Source of the DNA: an uncultured Collinsella sp.
GTDB taxonomy: Bacteria > Actinomycetota > Coriobacteriia > Coriobacteriales > Coriobacteriaceae
Assembly: GCA_902490305.1 (NCBI GenBank)
Contig: CABUDI010000016.1
Coordinates: forward strand, 1-38,244
Reading direction: 5' to 3'
DNA: 38,244 nt
Below the pieces are notes generated by a model, which saw nothing but the letters and a program-made list of their open reading frames with translations, ran no database searches and was not told the origin of the DNA. Below, one piece after another: positions 32,987 through 38,244 of the stretch. The first letter of the stretch is position 1; the number at the start of each line of letters is the position of its first letter. Position numbers and translations under genes: made by a program.

Positions 32987-34936
32987 ATGGAGTCCTCCGC
33001 CTATCCGATGCTCTTTAGCCCCATCAAGGTTGGTACGACCGAGGTCAAGAACCGTGTCTTTATGCCGCCGGTGTCCACCAACCTGGCCAATCATGGCTAT
33101 GTGACCGACGACTTGGTCGACCACTACCGCGCCCGCGCCAAGGGTGGTGTGGGCCTCATCATCACCGAGGTCGTGACGGTCGAGCCCACCTATACCTATC
33201 TGCCGGGTGACATGTGCTGCTACGACGACACGTTTATCCCCGGCTGGGAAAAGCTCGCCGCAGCCGTCCACGAGTACGGCTGCAAGATCATGCCGCAGCT
33301 CTTCCACCCCGCCTACATGGCCTTTAACATTCCGGGCACGCCGCGCCTGATCGCTCCGTCCTTTGTGGGCCCGTCCTATGCCCGCGAGGCGCCGCGTCCT
33401 ATCACGGTCGATGAAATCCACGAGCTCACGCATCAGTTTGGCGACGCTGCCGTGCGTATGCAGAAGGCTGGCGTCGACGGCGTCGAAGTCCATGCGGCGC
33501 ACGCCCACGGCATGCTCGGCGGTTTCTTGACCCCGCTCTACAACAAGCGTACCGACGAGTACGGCGGCTCGCTCGATGCTCGCATGCGCTTCTTGCTCGA
33601 GGTCATCGCCGAGATTCGCGAGCGCTGCGGCAAGGACTTTATCATCGACGTCCGCATCTCGGGCGATGAGTACACCGATGGCGGCCTGACCCTCAACGAC
33701 ATGATCTACGTCTCGCGTCGCCTGGAGAAGGCCGGCGTCGACATGATTCATGTGTCGGGCGGCACCACCATCAAGCGCGGTTCCGCGATTCCCGCCGCCG
33801 GTACCCAGCAGGCCTCGCACGCTGCCTGCTCGCGCGAGATCAAGAAGCATGTGAACATTCCCGTTGCCACGGTCGGCCGCATCAACGAGGCATGGATTGC
33901 CGAGGAACTGATCGAGGACGGCGCCGCCGACATCTGCATGATGGGCCGCGCCAACCTGTGCGATGCCGAGTTCTGCAACAAGGCGGCTGCCGGCAACGCC
34001 GACGAGATCCGTCCCTGCATCGGTTGCCTGCGCTGCTTGAACGGCATCATGTTTGGCAAGCGCATCTCCTGCACCGTCAATCCGGACGTGGAGCGCGACG
34101 AGGCTGGCTATGAGCCTGCCGCCGAGGCCAAGAACGTGCTCGTTGTGGGCGCTGGTCCTGCGGGCATGGAGGCAGCCTACATTGCCGCCAAGCGCGGTCA
34201 TAACGTGGTGCTTGTGGACAAGCAGGACGAGCCGGGCGGCGAGATGCGCATCGCGGCCGTTCCGCCGGCAAAGCAGGAGCTCACGCGCGTGATCAAGTAC
34301 CAGTACCGCCGTCTTGCTGAGGCTGGCGTGAAGTGCGTATTTGGCACCGAGCTTACTGCCGAGGACATTCAGCGCGACTACGCGGGCTACGAGGTTGTCC
34401 TGGCTTATGGCGCCGAACCCATCGCCCCGGCCTTTATGCAGGGCTTTAAGCAGGTCATGACGGCTGACGACCTGCTGGGCGGCAATGCCTTCTCGGGCAA
34501 GAAGATCGTCATCGTGGGCGGCGGCACCGTCGGCTGCGAGACGGCCGACTATCTGGCTCCGCTGGTCAACGACCTGTCGCCGGCAAACCGCGACGTCACC
34601 GTCATCGAGATGACCAAGACGCTCGCCGCCAACGAAGGTGGCGCCGGTCGCGCGGTGCTCATCACGCGCATGCTCTCCAAGGGCGTCCACGTGCTGACCG
34701 AGGCCAAGGTGACCGAGATTACCGAGGATGCCATCAGCTATGAGAAGGATGGCGAGATCCACACCATCGCCGATGCCGATACGCTGGTGCTTGCCATGGG
34801 TTATCGTCCCAATACCAAGCTGGCCGACGACCTTGCCGCTGCCGGCGTTGCCACCCACGTGCTGGGCGATGCCAACAAGTGCGGCAACATCCGCGATGCC
34901 ATCGGCGATGGCTACAAGGTTGCCTGCGAACTCTAG
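32987..34936 (+). CDS. Old-yellow-enzyme-type NADH:flavin oxidoreductase (2,4-dienoyl-CoA-reductase-like)
   Basis: This 649-residue three-part enzyme has an N-terminal FMN TIM barrel (LFSPIKVGTTEVKNRVFMPP; HAAHAHGMLGGFLTPLYNKR), a 4Fe-4S cluster motif (CIGCLRC, then a Cys 12 residues on), and C-terminal FAD/NAD domains (VVGAGPAGMEAAYIA; IVGGGTVGCETADYL). Such enzymes reduce activated C=C bonds in anaerobes, for example enoates, flavonoids or steroid-like compounds. The substrate here is unknown. GAAAGGA precedes ATG 32987. It has no copy of the locus operator and is fenced by a terminator, so regulation may be independent of the pectin genes. Confidence 0.9.
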   Translation: MESSAYPMLFSPIKVGTTEVKNRVFMPPVSTNLANHGYVTDDLVDHYRARAKGGVGLIITEVVTVEPTYTYLPGDMCCYDDTFIPGWEKLAAAVHEYGCKIMPQLFHPAYMAFNIPGTPRLIAPSFVGPSYAREAPRPITVDEIHELTHQFGDAAVRMQKAGVDGVEVHAAHAHGMLGGFLTPLYNKRTDEYGGSLDARMRFLLEVIAEIRERCGKDFIIDVRISGDEYTDGGLTLNDMIYVSRRLEKAGVDMIHVSGGTTIKRGSAIPAAGTQQASHAACSREIKKHVNIPVATVGRINEAWIAEELIEDGAADICMMGRANLCDAEFCNKAAAGNADEIRPCIGCLRCLNGIMFGKRISCTVNPDVERDEAGYEPAAEAKNVLVVGAGPAGMEAAYIAAKRGHNVVLVDKQDEPGGEMRIAAVPPAKQELTRVIKYQYRRLAEAGVKCVFGTELTAEDIQRDYAGYEVVLAYGAEPIAPAFMQGFKQVMTADDLLGGNAFSGKKIVIVGGGTVGCETADYLAPLVNDLSPANRDVTVIEMTKTLAANEGGAGRAVLITRMLSKGVHVLTEAKVTEITEDAISYEKDGEIHTIADADTLVLAMGYRPNTKLADDLAAAGVATHVLGDANKCGNIRDAIGDGYKVACEL

Positions 34937-34945
34937 TCAACCCCT

Positions 34946-35010
34946 TGGTGCATGGGGGTCAGGTTACTTTGCACCAATCTGGTGCATACAAACCTGACCC
35001 CTTTGCACCA
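34946..35010. repeat. Inverted repeat left of the toxin-antitoxin genes
   Basis: The 20-base unit at 34946-34965 (starting TGGTGCA, ending GTCAGGTT) is followed in inverse by 34991-35010 (AACCTGACCCC then TTTGCACCA). Between them TGCACCA (34970-34976) and TGGTGCA (34980-34986) give a nested small hairpin. The GGGGTCAGGTT core resembles repeats linked to REP-associated tyrosine transposases, but no transposase is present. Confidence 0.7.
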
Positions 35011-35024
35011 GTCATCTTGCTTCT

Positions 35025-35056
35025 CTGTATGATATTGTATAGCTACTGTCATACAG
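35025..35056. promoter_or_regulatory. Dyad before the antitoxin gene, possible autoregulatory operator
   Basis: CTGTATGA (35025-35032) and TCATACAG (35049-35056) are a perfect inverted repeat with an AT-rich centre holding -10-like TATTGT/TATAGC. It reaches the ribosome site. A ribbon-helix-helix antitoxin binding here would repress its own operon, the usual arrangement. Confidence 0.55.
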
Positions 35057-35065
35057 GAGGCTAAG

Positions 35066-35554
35066 ATGAGTGCTTCAGTTTTGAGCGTCCGTGTTGATGC
35101 ATCAATTAAGGAATCGTTTGCCGAGCTCTGCGAGGAGCTCGGCATGACGTCTTCCGTGGCGGTCAACATGTTCATGCGTCAGATGCTGCGGGAGCGGTCG
35201 CTTCCATTTACCCCTTCTCTTTCAGTCAAACGGGACGAGGCGAAGACCGACGTTTTGACCGTTGCTGAAATCAGGGATGCCGTTGCTCGCGCGGCGGGTA
35301 CTCGAAAGGCGATTCGGTCGGTCACGTTGTTCGGCTCGTATGCTCGACGTGACGCAAATACCGATAGCGATATCGACCTGCGTATAGAGGTCGATTCCGA
35401 TGCGACATTTGGGTTATTCGCTCTTTCCTCGTTCGCGGAGGAGATCAAAGAGGCAACAGGCAAGCAGGTCGACGTCGTTTCGAGCGAACACTTGCGAGAA
35501 GACATTGCGCATGCCATCGAGAGGGAGGGTGTGGTGCTGTATGTTCGCCCGTAA
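35066..35554 (+). CDS. RelB/DinJ-type RHH domain fused to a MNT nucleotidyltransferase (antitoxin)
   Basis: Two domains in 162 residues. Residues about 4-50 (SVLSVRVDASIKESFAELCEE then GMTSSVAVNMFMRQML) are a RelB/DinJ-like ribbon-helix-helix. Residues about 75-162 are a minimal nucleotidyltransferase with GSYARRDANTDSDIDL, that is GS-x10-D-x-D (Gly90-Ser91, Asp102, Asp104), and a third Asp136. MNT antitoxins silence HEPN toxins by AMPylating a tyrosine, and an intact active site is seen. Standard MntA antitoxins lack the DNA-binding part, so here neutralisation and autoregulation appear joined. AGGAGG precedes the ATG. The stop overlaps the toxin start by 14 bases. Confidence 0.88.
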   Translation: MSASVLSVRVDASIKESFAELCEELGMTSSVAVNMFMRQMLRERSLPFTPSLSVKRDEAKTDVLTVAEIRDAVARAAGTRKAIRSVTLFGSYARRDANTDSDIDLRIEVDSDATFGLFALSSFAEEIKEATGKQVDVVSSEHLREDIAHAIEREGVVLYVRP

Positions 35555-35906
35555 ATCAGATGCGTTGCGCGCCCAGGAGATTCTCGAGGCGATTGATGAG
35601 ACGACCGAGAGAATCAAAGCGTTCGGTGTGACGGAAGACGAGTTCCTCCATGCGGATGACATCAAGGCCAGGACACTCGCCGATTCTCTCCTTATGTGTG
35701 CCCTCAGGGTGACGGAGGAGGCGGGTAAGCTGTCCGAGAAGGCGCAGCGACTACATCCCGAGATTGAGTGGCGCGGTATAGTGGGGATGCGTAACTATCT
35801 TGCCCATGATTACGGCAACGTCGATCGCGCCGTGGTTTGGGACGCGGTGACATCAGAGTTTCCCGCTCTTGCAGCGGCATGCCGACAGATTATCGAGGAA
35901 TCCTAA
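35541..35906 (+). CDS. hepT: HEPN toxin, HepT-like
   Basis: This 121-residue, all-helical protein of the HepT (DUF86) group is a predicted RNase toxin. The catalytic motif R-x4-H is RNYLAH (Arg84, His89), followed by Asp and Tyr91, which gives R-x4-H-x-Y. In characterised HepT this Tyr is the site modified by MntA. ATG 35541 is inside the antitoxin gene (14-base overlap), which implies translational coupling. I infer that it is held inactive by the upstream MNT domain. Confidence 0.88.
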   Translation: MFARKSDALRAQEILEAIDETTERIKAFGVTEDEFLHADDIKARTLADSLLMCALRVTEEAGKLSEKAQRLHPEIEWRGIVGMRNYLAHDYGNVDRAVVWDAVTSEFPALAAACRQIIEES

Positions 35907-35939
35907 TCTTGCTCTCTTTGAGCCAACATGGTGTGAGAT

Positions 35940-35959
35940 AACCTGACCCCATTGCACCA
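35940..35959. repeat. Direct copy of the flanking repeat right of the toxin gene
   Basis: AACCTGACCCCATTGCACCA matches 34991-35010 in 19 of 20 positions and in the same orientation, so the antitoxin-toxin pair is enclosed by direct repeats about 950 bases apart. Confidence 0.75.
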
Positions 35960-35967
35960 TTTGATAG

Positions 35968-36008
35968 CAAAAAGCGGCGGCCGTCCCGTGTTGGGGCGGC
36001 CGCCGCTT
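35968..36008 (-). terminator. Terminator of the dhuI-like gene
   Basis: On the minus strand a 16-bp stem (35993-36008 with 35972-35987, one wobble) of AAGCGGCGGCCG type is followed by a T-run (A residues at 35969-35973 on the plus strand). It faces the end of the toxin gene. Confidence 0.85.
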
Positions 36009-36033
36009 GCGTTCGCTGCGATGGGTCGTGCGA

Positions 36034-36675
36034 TTAGAGCCCCAGGAGCTCCTTGACCTTGGCGATGATTGCCTCGTCGGTGGCGTTGGCGAAGAAGTAC
36101 TCCTGGAAGTGCTCGCCAGCCAGGGCGCCCTTGACCAGATCCTGGTCGATCTCGCCCAGGACGTCGACGAGCGGACGCATGGTCACAGCGCGGACGCCGT
36201 CGAGGATCTTCTTGTTGCGCTGCTCGGGCTCAACACGCTCGGCAGGATAGCCGTTGCCGGAACCGAAGCCAAAGAGCTTCTCGAAGGTGTACTCGAGGTT
36301 GAGCTCCTGGCCCCAGCCGTTCTTGAGGGCGAAGGGCATGGCGACGGCGTTACCGTCGTTGACCTGGGCGAAGGTGTAGGCATCCAGCGGGTCGGCGACA
36401 TGGCCGCAGAGCACACCGGGGAAGGAGTTGCAGGCGAGCATGGCGCCCTCGCCGGTGCCGCAGCCGGTCACGACATAGTCGGCAGCGCCGGAGTTGAGCA
36501 GCACGGCGGCAAGGATGCCGTTCTGAACGTAGGTGAGCGGCTTGGAGTCGGCATCGGCATACATACCGTAGTTAAAGACGGTGTGGCCCATGGGCTCGAC
36601 GACCTTCTTAAGGGCAGCCTCGATCATGGGGTTCTTGGAGTTCTGAGAATTCTCGTTGATGAGAGCGATCTTCAT
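36034..36675 (-). CDS. dhuI: RpiB/LacAB-family isomerase, probable 5-keto-4-deoxyuronate isomerase (DhuI-like)
   Basis: This 213-residue protein has the RpiB/LacA/LacB fold, with MKIALINENSQNSKN at the start, the VVTGCGTGEGAMLACN active-site region (Cys) and GVLCGHVADPLDAY. In the same minus-strand unit is a KduD/DhuD dehydrogenase, and a GH105 enzyme is upstream. In streptococci the RpiB-family DhuI replaces the classic KduI cupin in converting 5-keto-4-deoxyuronate to 2,5-diketo-3-deoxygluconate. No KduI is present here, so this gene most likely fills that step. That is inference from family and context; a pentose or galactose-phosphate isomerase role is the alternative. Confidence 0.75.
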   Translation of the reverse strand: MKIALINENSQNSKNPMIEAALKKVVEPMGHTVFNYGMYADADSKPLTYVQNGILAAVLLNSGAADYVVTGCGTGEGAMLACNSFPGVLCGHVADPLDAYTFAQVNDGNAVAMPFALKNGWGQELNLEYTFEKLFGFGSGNGYPAERVEPEQRNKKILDGVRAVTMRPLVDVLGEIDQDLVKGALAGEHFQEYFFANATDEAIIAKVKELLGL

Positions 36676-36701
36676 TGCGAAATACCTTTCCTATTTCTAA
36701 C

Positions 36702-36764
36702 TTGCGGTGAAATACGGACCGTCTTGCCTGGTAGAAGTCAAAATCAATCCCTATTTCACCGCAA
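36702..36764. repeat. Hairpin repeat, diverged copy of 32802-32868
   Basis: TTGCGGTGAAATACGGA (36702-36718) and its inverse at 36748-36764 pair with one mismatch. The sequence matches the arm of the 32802 terminator closely. It lies just upstream of dhuI in the dhuD-dhuI gap. Confidence 0.7.
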
Positions 36765-36802
36765 CTACTAAATGAACCTAAATGTGGGAGCGCGGTGAGC
36801 GA

Positions 36803-36900
36803 GCGGGCTTGAGACGGAGCAGGTTGCCTTGAAAGAGGAGGGAAGCGTACTTGGGTACGCGACCGACGATTGAAAGGCAAGATGCCCGTCTCAAGCCCGC
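36803..36900. repeat. Nested triple hairpin between dhuD and dhuI
   Basis: Three stems share one axis: GCGGGCTTGAGACGG (36803-36817) with 36886-36900, perfect over 15 bases; TGCCTT (36825-36830) with AAGGCA (36874-36879); and GCGTAC (36845-36850) with GTACGC (36855-36860). It begins eight bases after the dhuD stop. It could be an RNA-stabilising structure or a repeat element; no T-run on either strand. Confidence 0.65.
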
Positions 36901-36907
36901 GCAGCGC

Positions 36908-37717
36908 CTACTGGGGCTGCTTGCCGATGTATGCCAGGATGCCGCCGTCGACGTAGAGGATGTGGCCGTTGACGAAGTTCGAGGCATCGGAGGCCAGGAA
37001 CACAGCGGGGCCCTTCAGGTCCTCGGGCGTGCCCCAACGGGCGGCCGGGGTCTTGGCGATGATGAACTGGTCAAACGGGTGACGGCTGCCGTCGGGCTGC
37101 GTCTCGCGCAGCGGCGCGGTCTGCGGCGTGGCGATGTAGCCAGGCCCAATGCCATTGCACTGGATGTTGGCCTCGCCAAACTCGGAGCAGATGTTCTTGG
37201 TGAGCATCTTCAGACCGCCCTTGGCAGCGGCGTAGCCAGCGATGGTCTCGCGGCCAAGCTCGCTCATCATCGAGCAGATGTTGATGATCTTGCCGTGACC
37301 CTTGGCGATCATGCCGGGCAGGCAGGCCTTGGAGACGATGAACGGGGCGTTAAGATCGATGTCGACGACGCGACGGAAGTCCTCGGCGCTCATGTCGAGC
37401 ATGGGGGTGCGCTGGATAACACCTGCATTGTTGACCAGGATGTCGGGCGTGGTGCCAAAATCGGCCTCGATCTTGGCGACGAGCTCGGCGACGACGGCCT
37501 CGTCAGTGACATCGGCCACGTAGCCGTGAGCCTCAAAGCCCAGCTCGCGGTAGTGCTTCTCGGCCTCGGCGACCTTGTCGGCGTGGCGGGCGTTAAAGGC
37601 GATCTTGGCGCCGGCCTCGCCGAGCGCCTCGGCAATGGCCATGCCAATGCCGTAGGTGGCGCCGGTCACGAGTGCGACCTTGCCATCCAGGCGGAAGCTG
37701 TCCATAAGATCAGACAT
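36908..37717 (-). CDS. kduD: 2-deoxy-D-gluconate 3-dehydrogenase family SDR (KduD/DhuD)
   Basis: This short-chain dehydrogenase of 269 residues should reduce 2,5-diketo-3-deoxygluconate to KDG. It shows the SDR cofactor motif TGATYGIGMAIA near the N-terminus, NNAGVI, and the active-site Tyr-x3-Lys in GYAAAKGG, with PGYIATPQT after it. ATG 37717 is preferred because GAAAGGA precedes it; an upstream in-frame start at 37744 lies within operator-like sequence. It is upstream of the dhuI-like gene on the same strand, and its promoter has the locus operator. Confidence 0.9.
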   Translation of the reverse strand: MSDLMDSFRLDGKVALVTGATYGIGMAIAEALGEAGAKIAFNARHADKVAEAEKHYRELGFEAHGYVADVTDEAVVAELVAKIEADFGTTPDILVNNAGVIQRTPMLDMSAEDFRRVVDIDLNAPFIVSKACLPGMIAKGHGKIINICSMMSELGRETIAGYAAAKGGLKMLTKNICSEFGEANIQCNGIGPGYIATPQTAPLRETQPDGSRHPFDQFIIAKTPAARWGTPEDLKGPAVFLASDASNFVNGHILYVDGGILAYIGKQPQ

Positions 37718-37731
37718 AGCGATCCTTTCAA

Positions 37732-37850
37732 AAGAAACGTTCATCTATATAAGTCTTGCTTTTAATACAAGCTCAGTATAGGAGAAGCGGAGGAATTGAC
37801 GCCCCTATTCTCCTAAAAATAGGTGAACGTTCACTTTTAAAAGGTGAACG
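37732..37850. promoter_or_regulatory. Operators in front of kduD
   Basis: A good site, core 37822-37835 (GGTGAACGTTCACT, 13 of 14), a weak site at 37732-37745 (9 of 14) near the start codon, and a half-site GGTGAACG at 37843-37850. TATACT on the minus strand (37774-37779) is a -10 candidate. TAGGAGAA (37779-37786) and TTCTCCTA (37808-37815) add an inverted repeat between the sites. Confidence 0.7.
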
Positions 37851-37875
37851 GTTGAAATCGGTTGTCGCGATGCCC

Positions 37876-38127
37876 TTACTCGCTTTTCGCCATCGCGCCT
37901 TCCGCGATCATGTTGCGGTTGTAGACCAGGTGCAGATACATGGCGTCGTGCGCGGCGGTGGGGTTGCGCGCCTCGATGGCGTCGGCCACGCCGCGGTGCG
38001 TGCGGATGGTCTCCTCGACGAGCTTTTTGCCCGTAACGTCGATAAAGAGGGGAACGGATGCCTTGAGCACGCCCACCAGGCGGGGAACGACGAGGTTGCC
38101 GCCATTCAGGGTGACTACATGGAGTAG
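37876..38127 (-). pseudogene. 3' remnant of a GntR/FadR-family (FCD-domain) regulator
   Basis: Read on the minus strand, about 80 residues look like the C-terminal part of an FCD ligand domain: VVTLNGGNLVVPRLVGVL, then EETIRTHRGVADAIEARNPT and DAMYLHLVYNRNM, the helix pattern with His residues that FadR-type proteins use. About 150 residues, including the winged-helix domain, are missing. Similarity stops at about 38122-38128, after which the sequence has no regulator coding. The 3' end is intact to the TAA at 37876. It lies upstream of kduD, where an uxuR/kdgR-like regulator would be expected. Confidence 0.72.
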
Positions 38128-38181
38128 CGCCCGTACGCATCGAATTTCTCCTCTCATAGATGCGCGGCACAAAGAGCCCCG

Positions 38182-38195
38182 AGTTCATATGAACT
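38182..38195. promoter_or_regulatory. AGTTCATATGAACT palindrome
   Basis: A perfect 14-bp palindrome directly before the edge terminator. It may be an operator or recombination site; nothing else supports either. Confidence 0.3.
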
Positions 38196-38234
38196 GCCTC
38201 CCATTTCTTGGACATGAGAAATGGGAGGCTTTTT
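38196..38234 (+). terminator. Orphan plus-strand terminator at the right edge
   Basis: GCCTCCCATTTCT (38196-38208) pairs perfectly with AGAAATGGGAGGC (38217-38229) around eight bases, followed by TTTTT. No plus-strand gene ends just before it, so the gene that it served has probably been lost or moved. Confidence 0.85.
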
Positions 38235-38244
38235 ATGCGTGTCG

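Noticed and set aside
35066..35554. Ordinary RelB/DinJ antitoxin with a RelE/YafQ toxin
   Set aside because: The C-terminal half is a nucleotidyltransferase and the partner has HEPN, not RelE, features.
37805..38215. 136-codon minus-strand frame starting MSKKWEAVHM
   Set aside because: It crosses the breakpoint and runs in a different frame from the FCD remnant; beyond the first about 35 residues it is Arg/Pro-rich shadow sequence. The first part might be a real N-terminus, but I cannot recognise it.

Overview
The window looks like chromosomal DNA from a high-GC, anaerobic, probably gut-dwelling bacterium. My best guess is a Coriobacteriia/Collinsella-like actinobacterium. The basis is GC-rich codon choice, strong AGGAGG-type ribosome sites, Feo iron uptake, an Fe-S/flavin old-yellow-enzyme-type reductase, a GPH-family sugar porter and many LacI-type regulators. 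This assignment is inference, because there is no rRNA or other decisive marker. No tRNA, rRNA, CRISPR array or complete insertion sequence was seen.

Layout. 1-2549 (minus): a small operon larB - larC (short form) - TetR regulator, part of the nickel-pincer-nucleotide pathway. 2664-5343: divergent serB (minus) and aspS (plus). 5404-6978: palindromic repeats, then a LacI regulator (minus) facing a promoter with three CAACCGGTTG operators. 6979-12063: ebgA-ebgC beta-galactosidase pair and an APC-family permease. 12064-12733: a 228-bp inverted-repeat element, then an HPr-like protein with Asp at position 46. 12922-16253: feoA-feoA-feoB and a small Cys-rich membrane protein, with candidate metalloregulator dyads.

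16398-38178 is dominated by a pectin/hexuronate locus. It contains a LacI regulator; uxaC-uxaB-uxaA; a GPH/MFS porter; a GH28 galacturonidase; a pectin-methylesterase/alpha-beta-hydrolase fusion; an SGNH esterase; a GH105 unsaturated-uronyl hydrolase; a TIM-barrel isomerase; a GltD-like flavoprotein; an old-yellow-enzyme-type reductase; and, on the minus strand, kduD/dhuD and an RpiB-family dhuI-like isomerase. None of the degradative enzymes has a visible signal peptide. The locus therefore appears to import short, still esterified or unsaturated oligogalacturonides and finish them inside the cell. At least four promoters (uxaC, porter, GH105, kduD) carry variants of one palindrome, AGGTGAACGTTCACCT, and in the first three it brackets the core promoter in the same way. 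This points to one LacI-type regulator, most simply the one at 16398. KDG kinase and KDPG aldolase are not in the window and must be elsewhere.

Inserted between the old-yellow-enzyme-type gene and dhuI is a two-gene toxin-antitoxin module (35066-35906). Its antitoxin fuses a RelB/DinJ-like ribbon-helix-helix domain to a MNT nucleotidyltransferase, and its partner is a HEPN (HepT-like) toxin. The module is flanked by direct copies of a 20-bp repeat, so it looks like a cassette. At the right edge a GntR/FCD regulator survives only as its 3' end, next to an orphan terminator, which suggests a rearrangement breakpoint.
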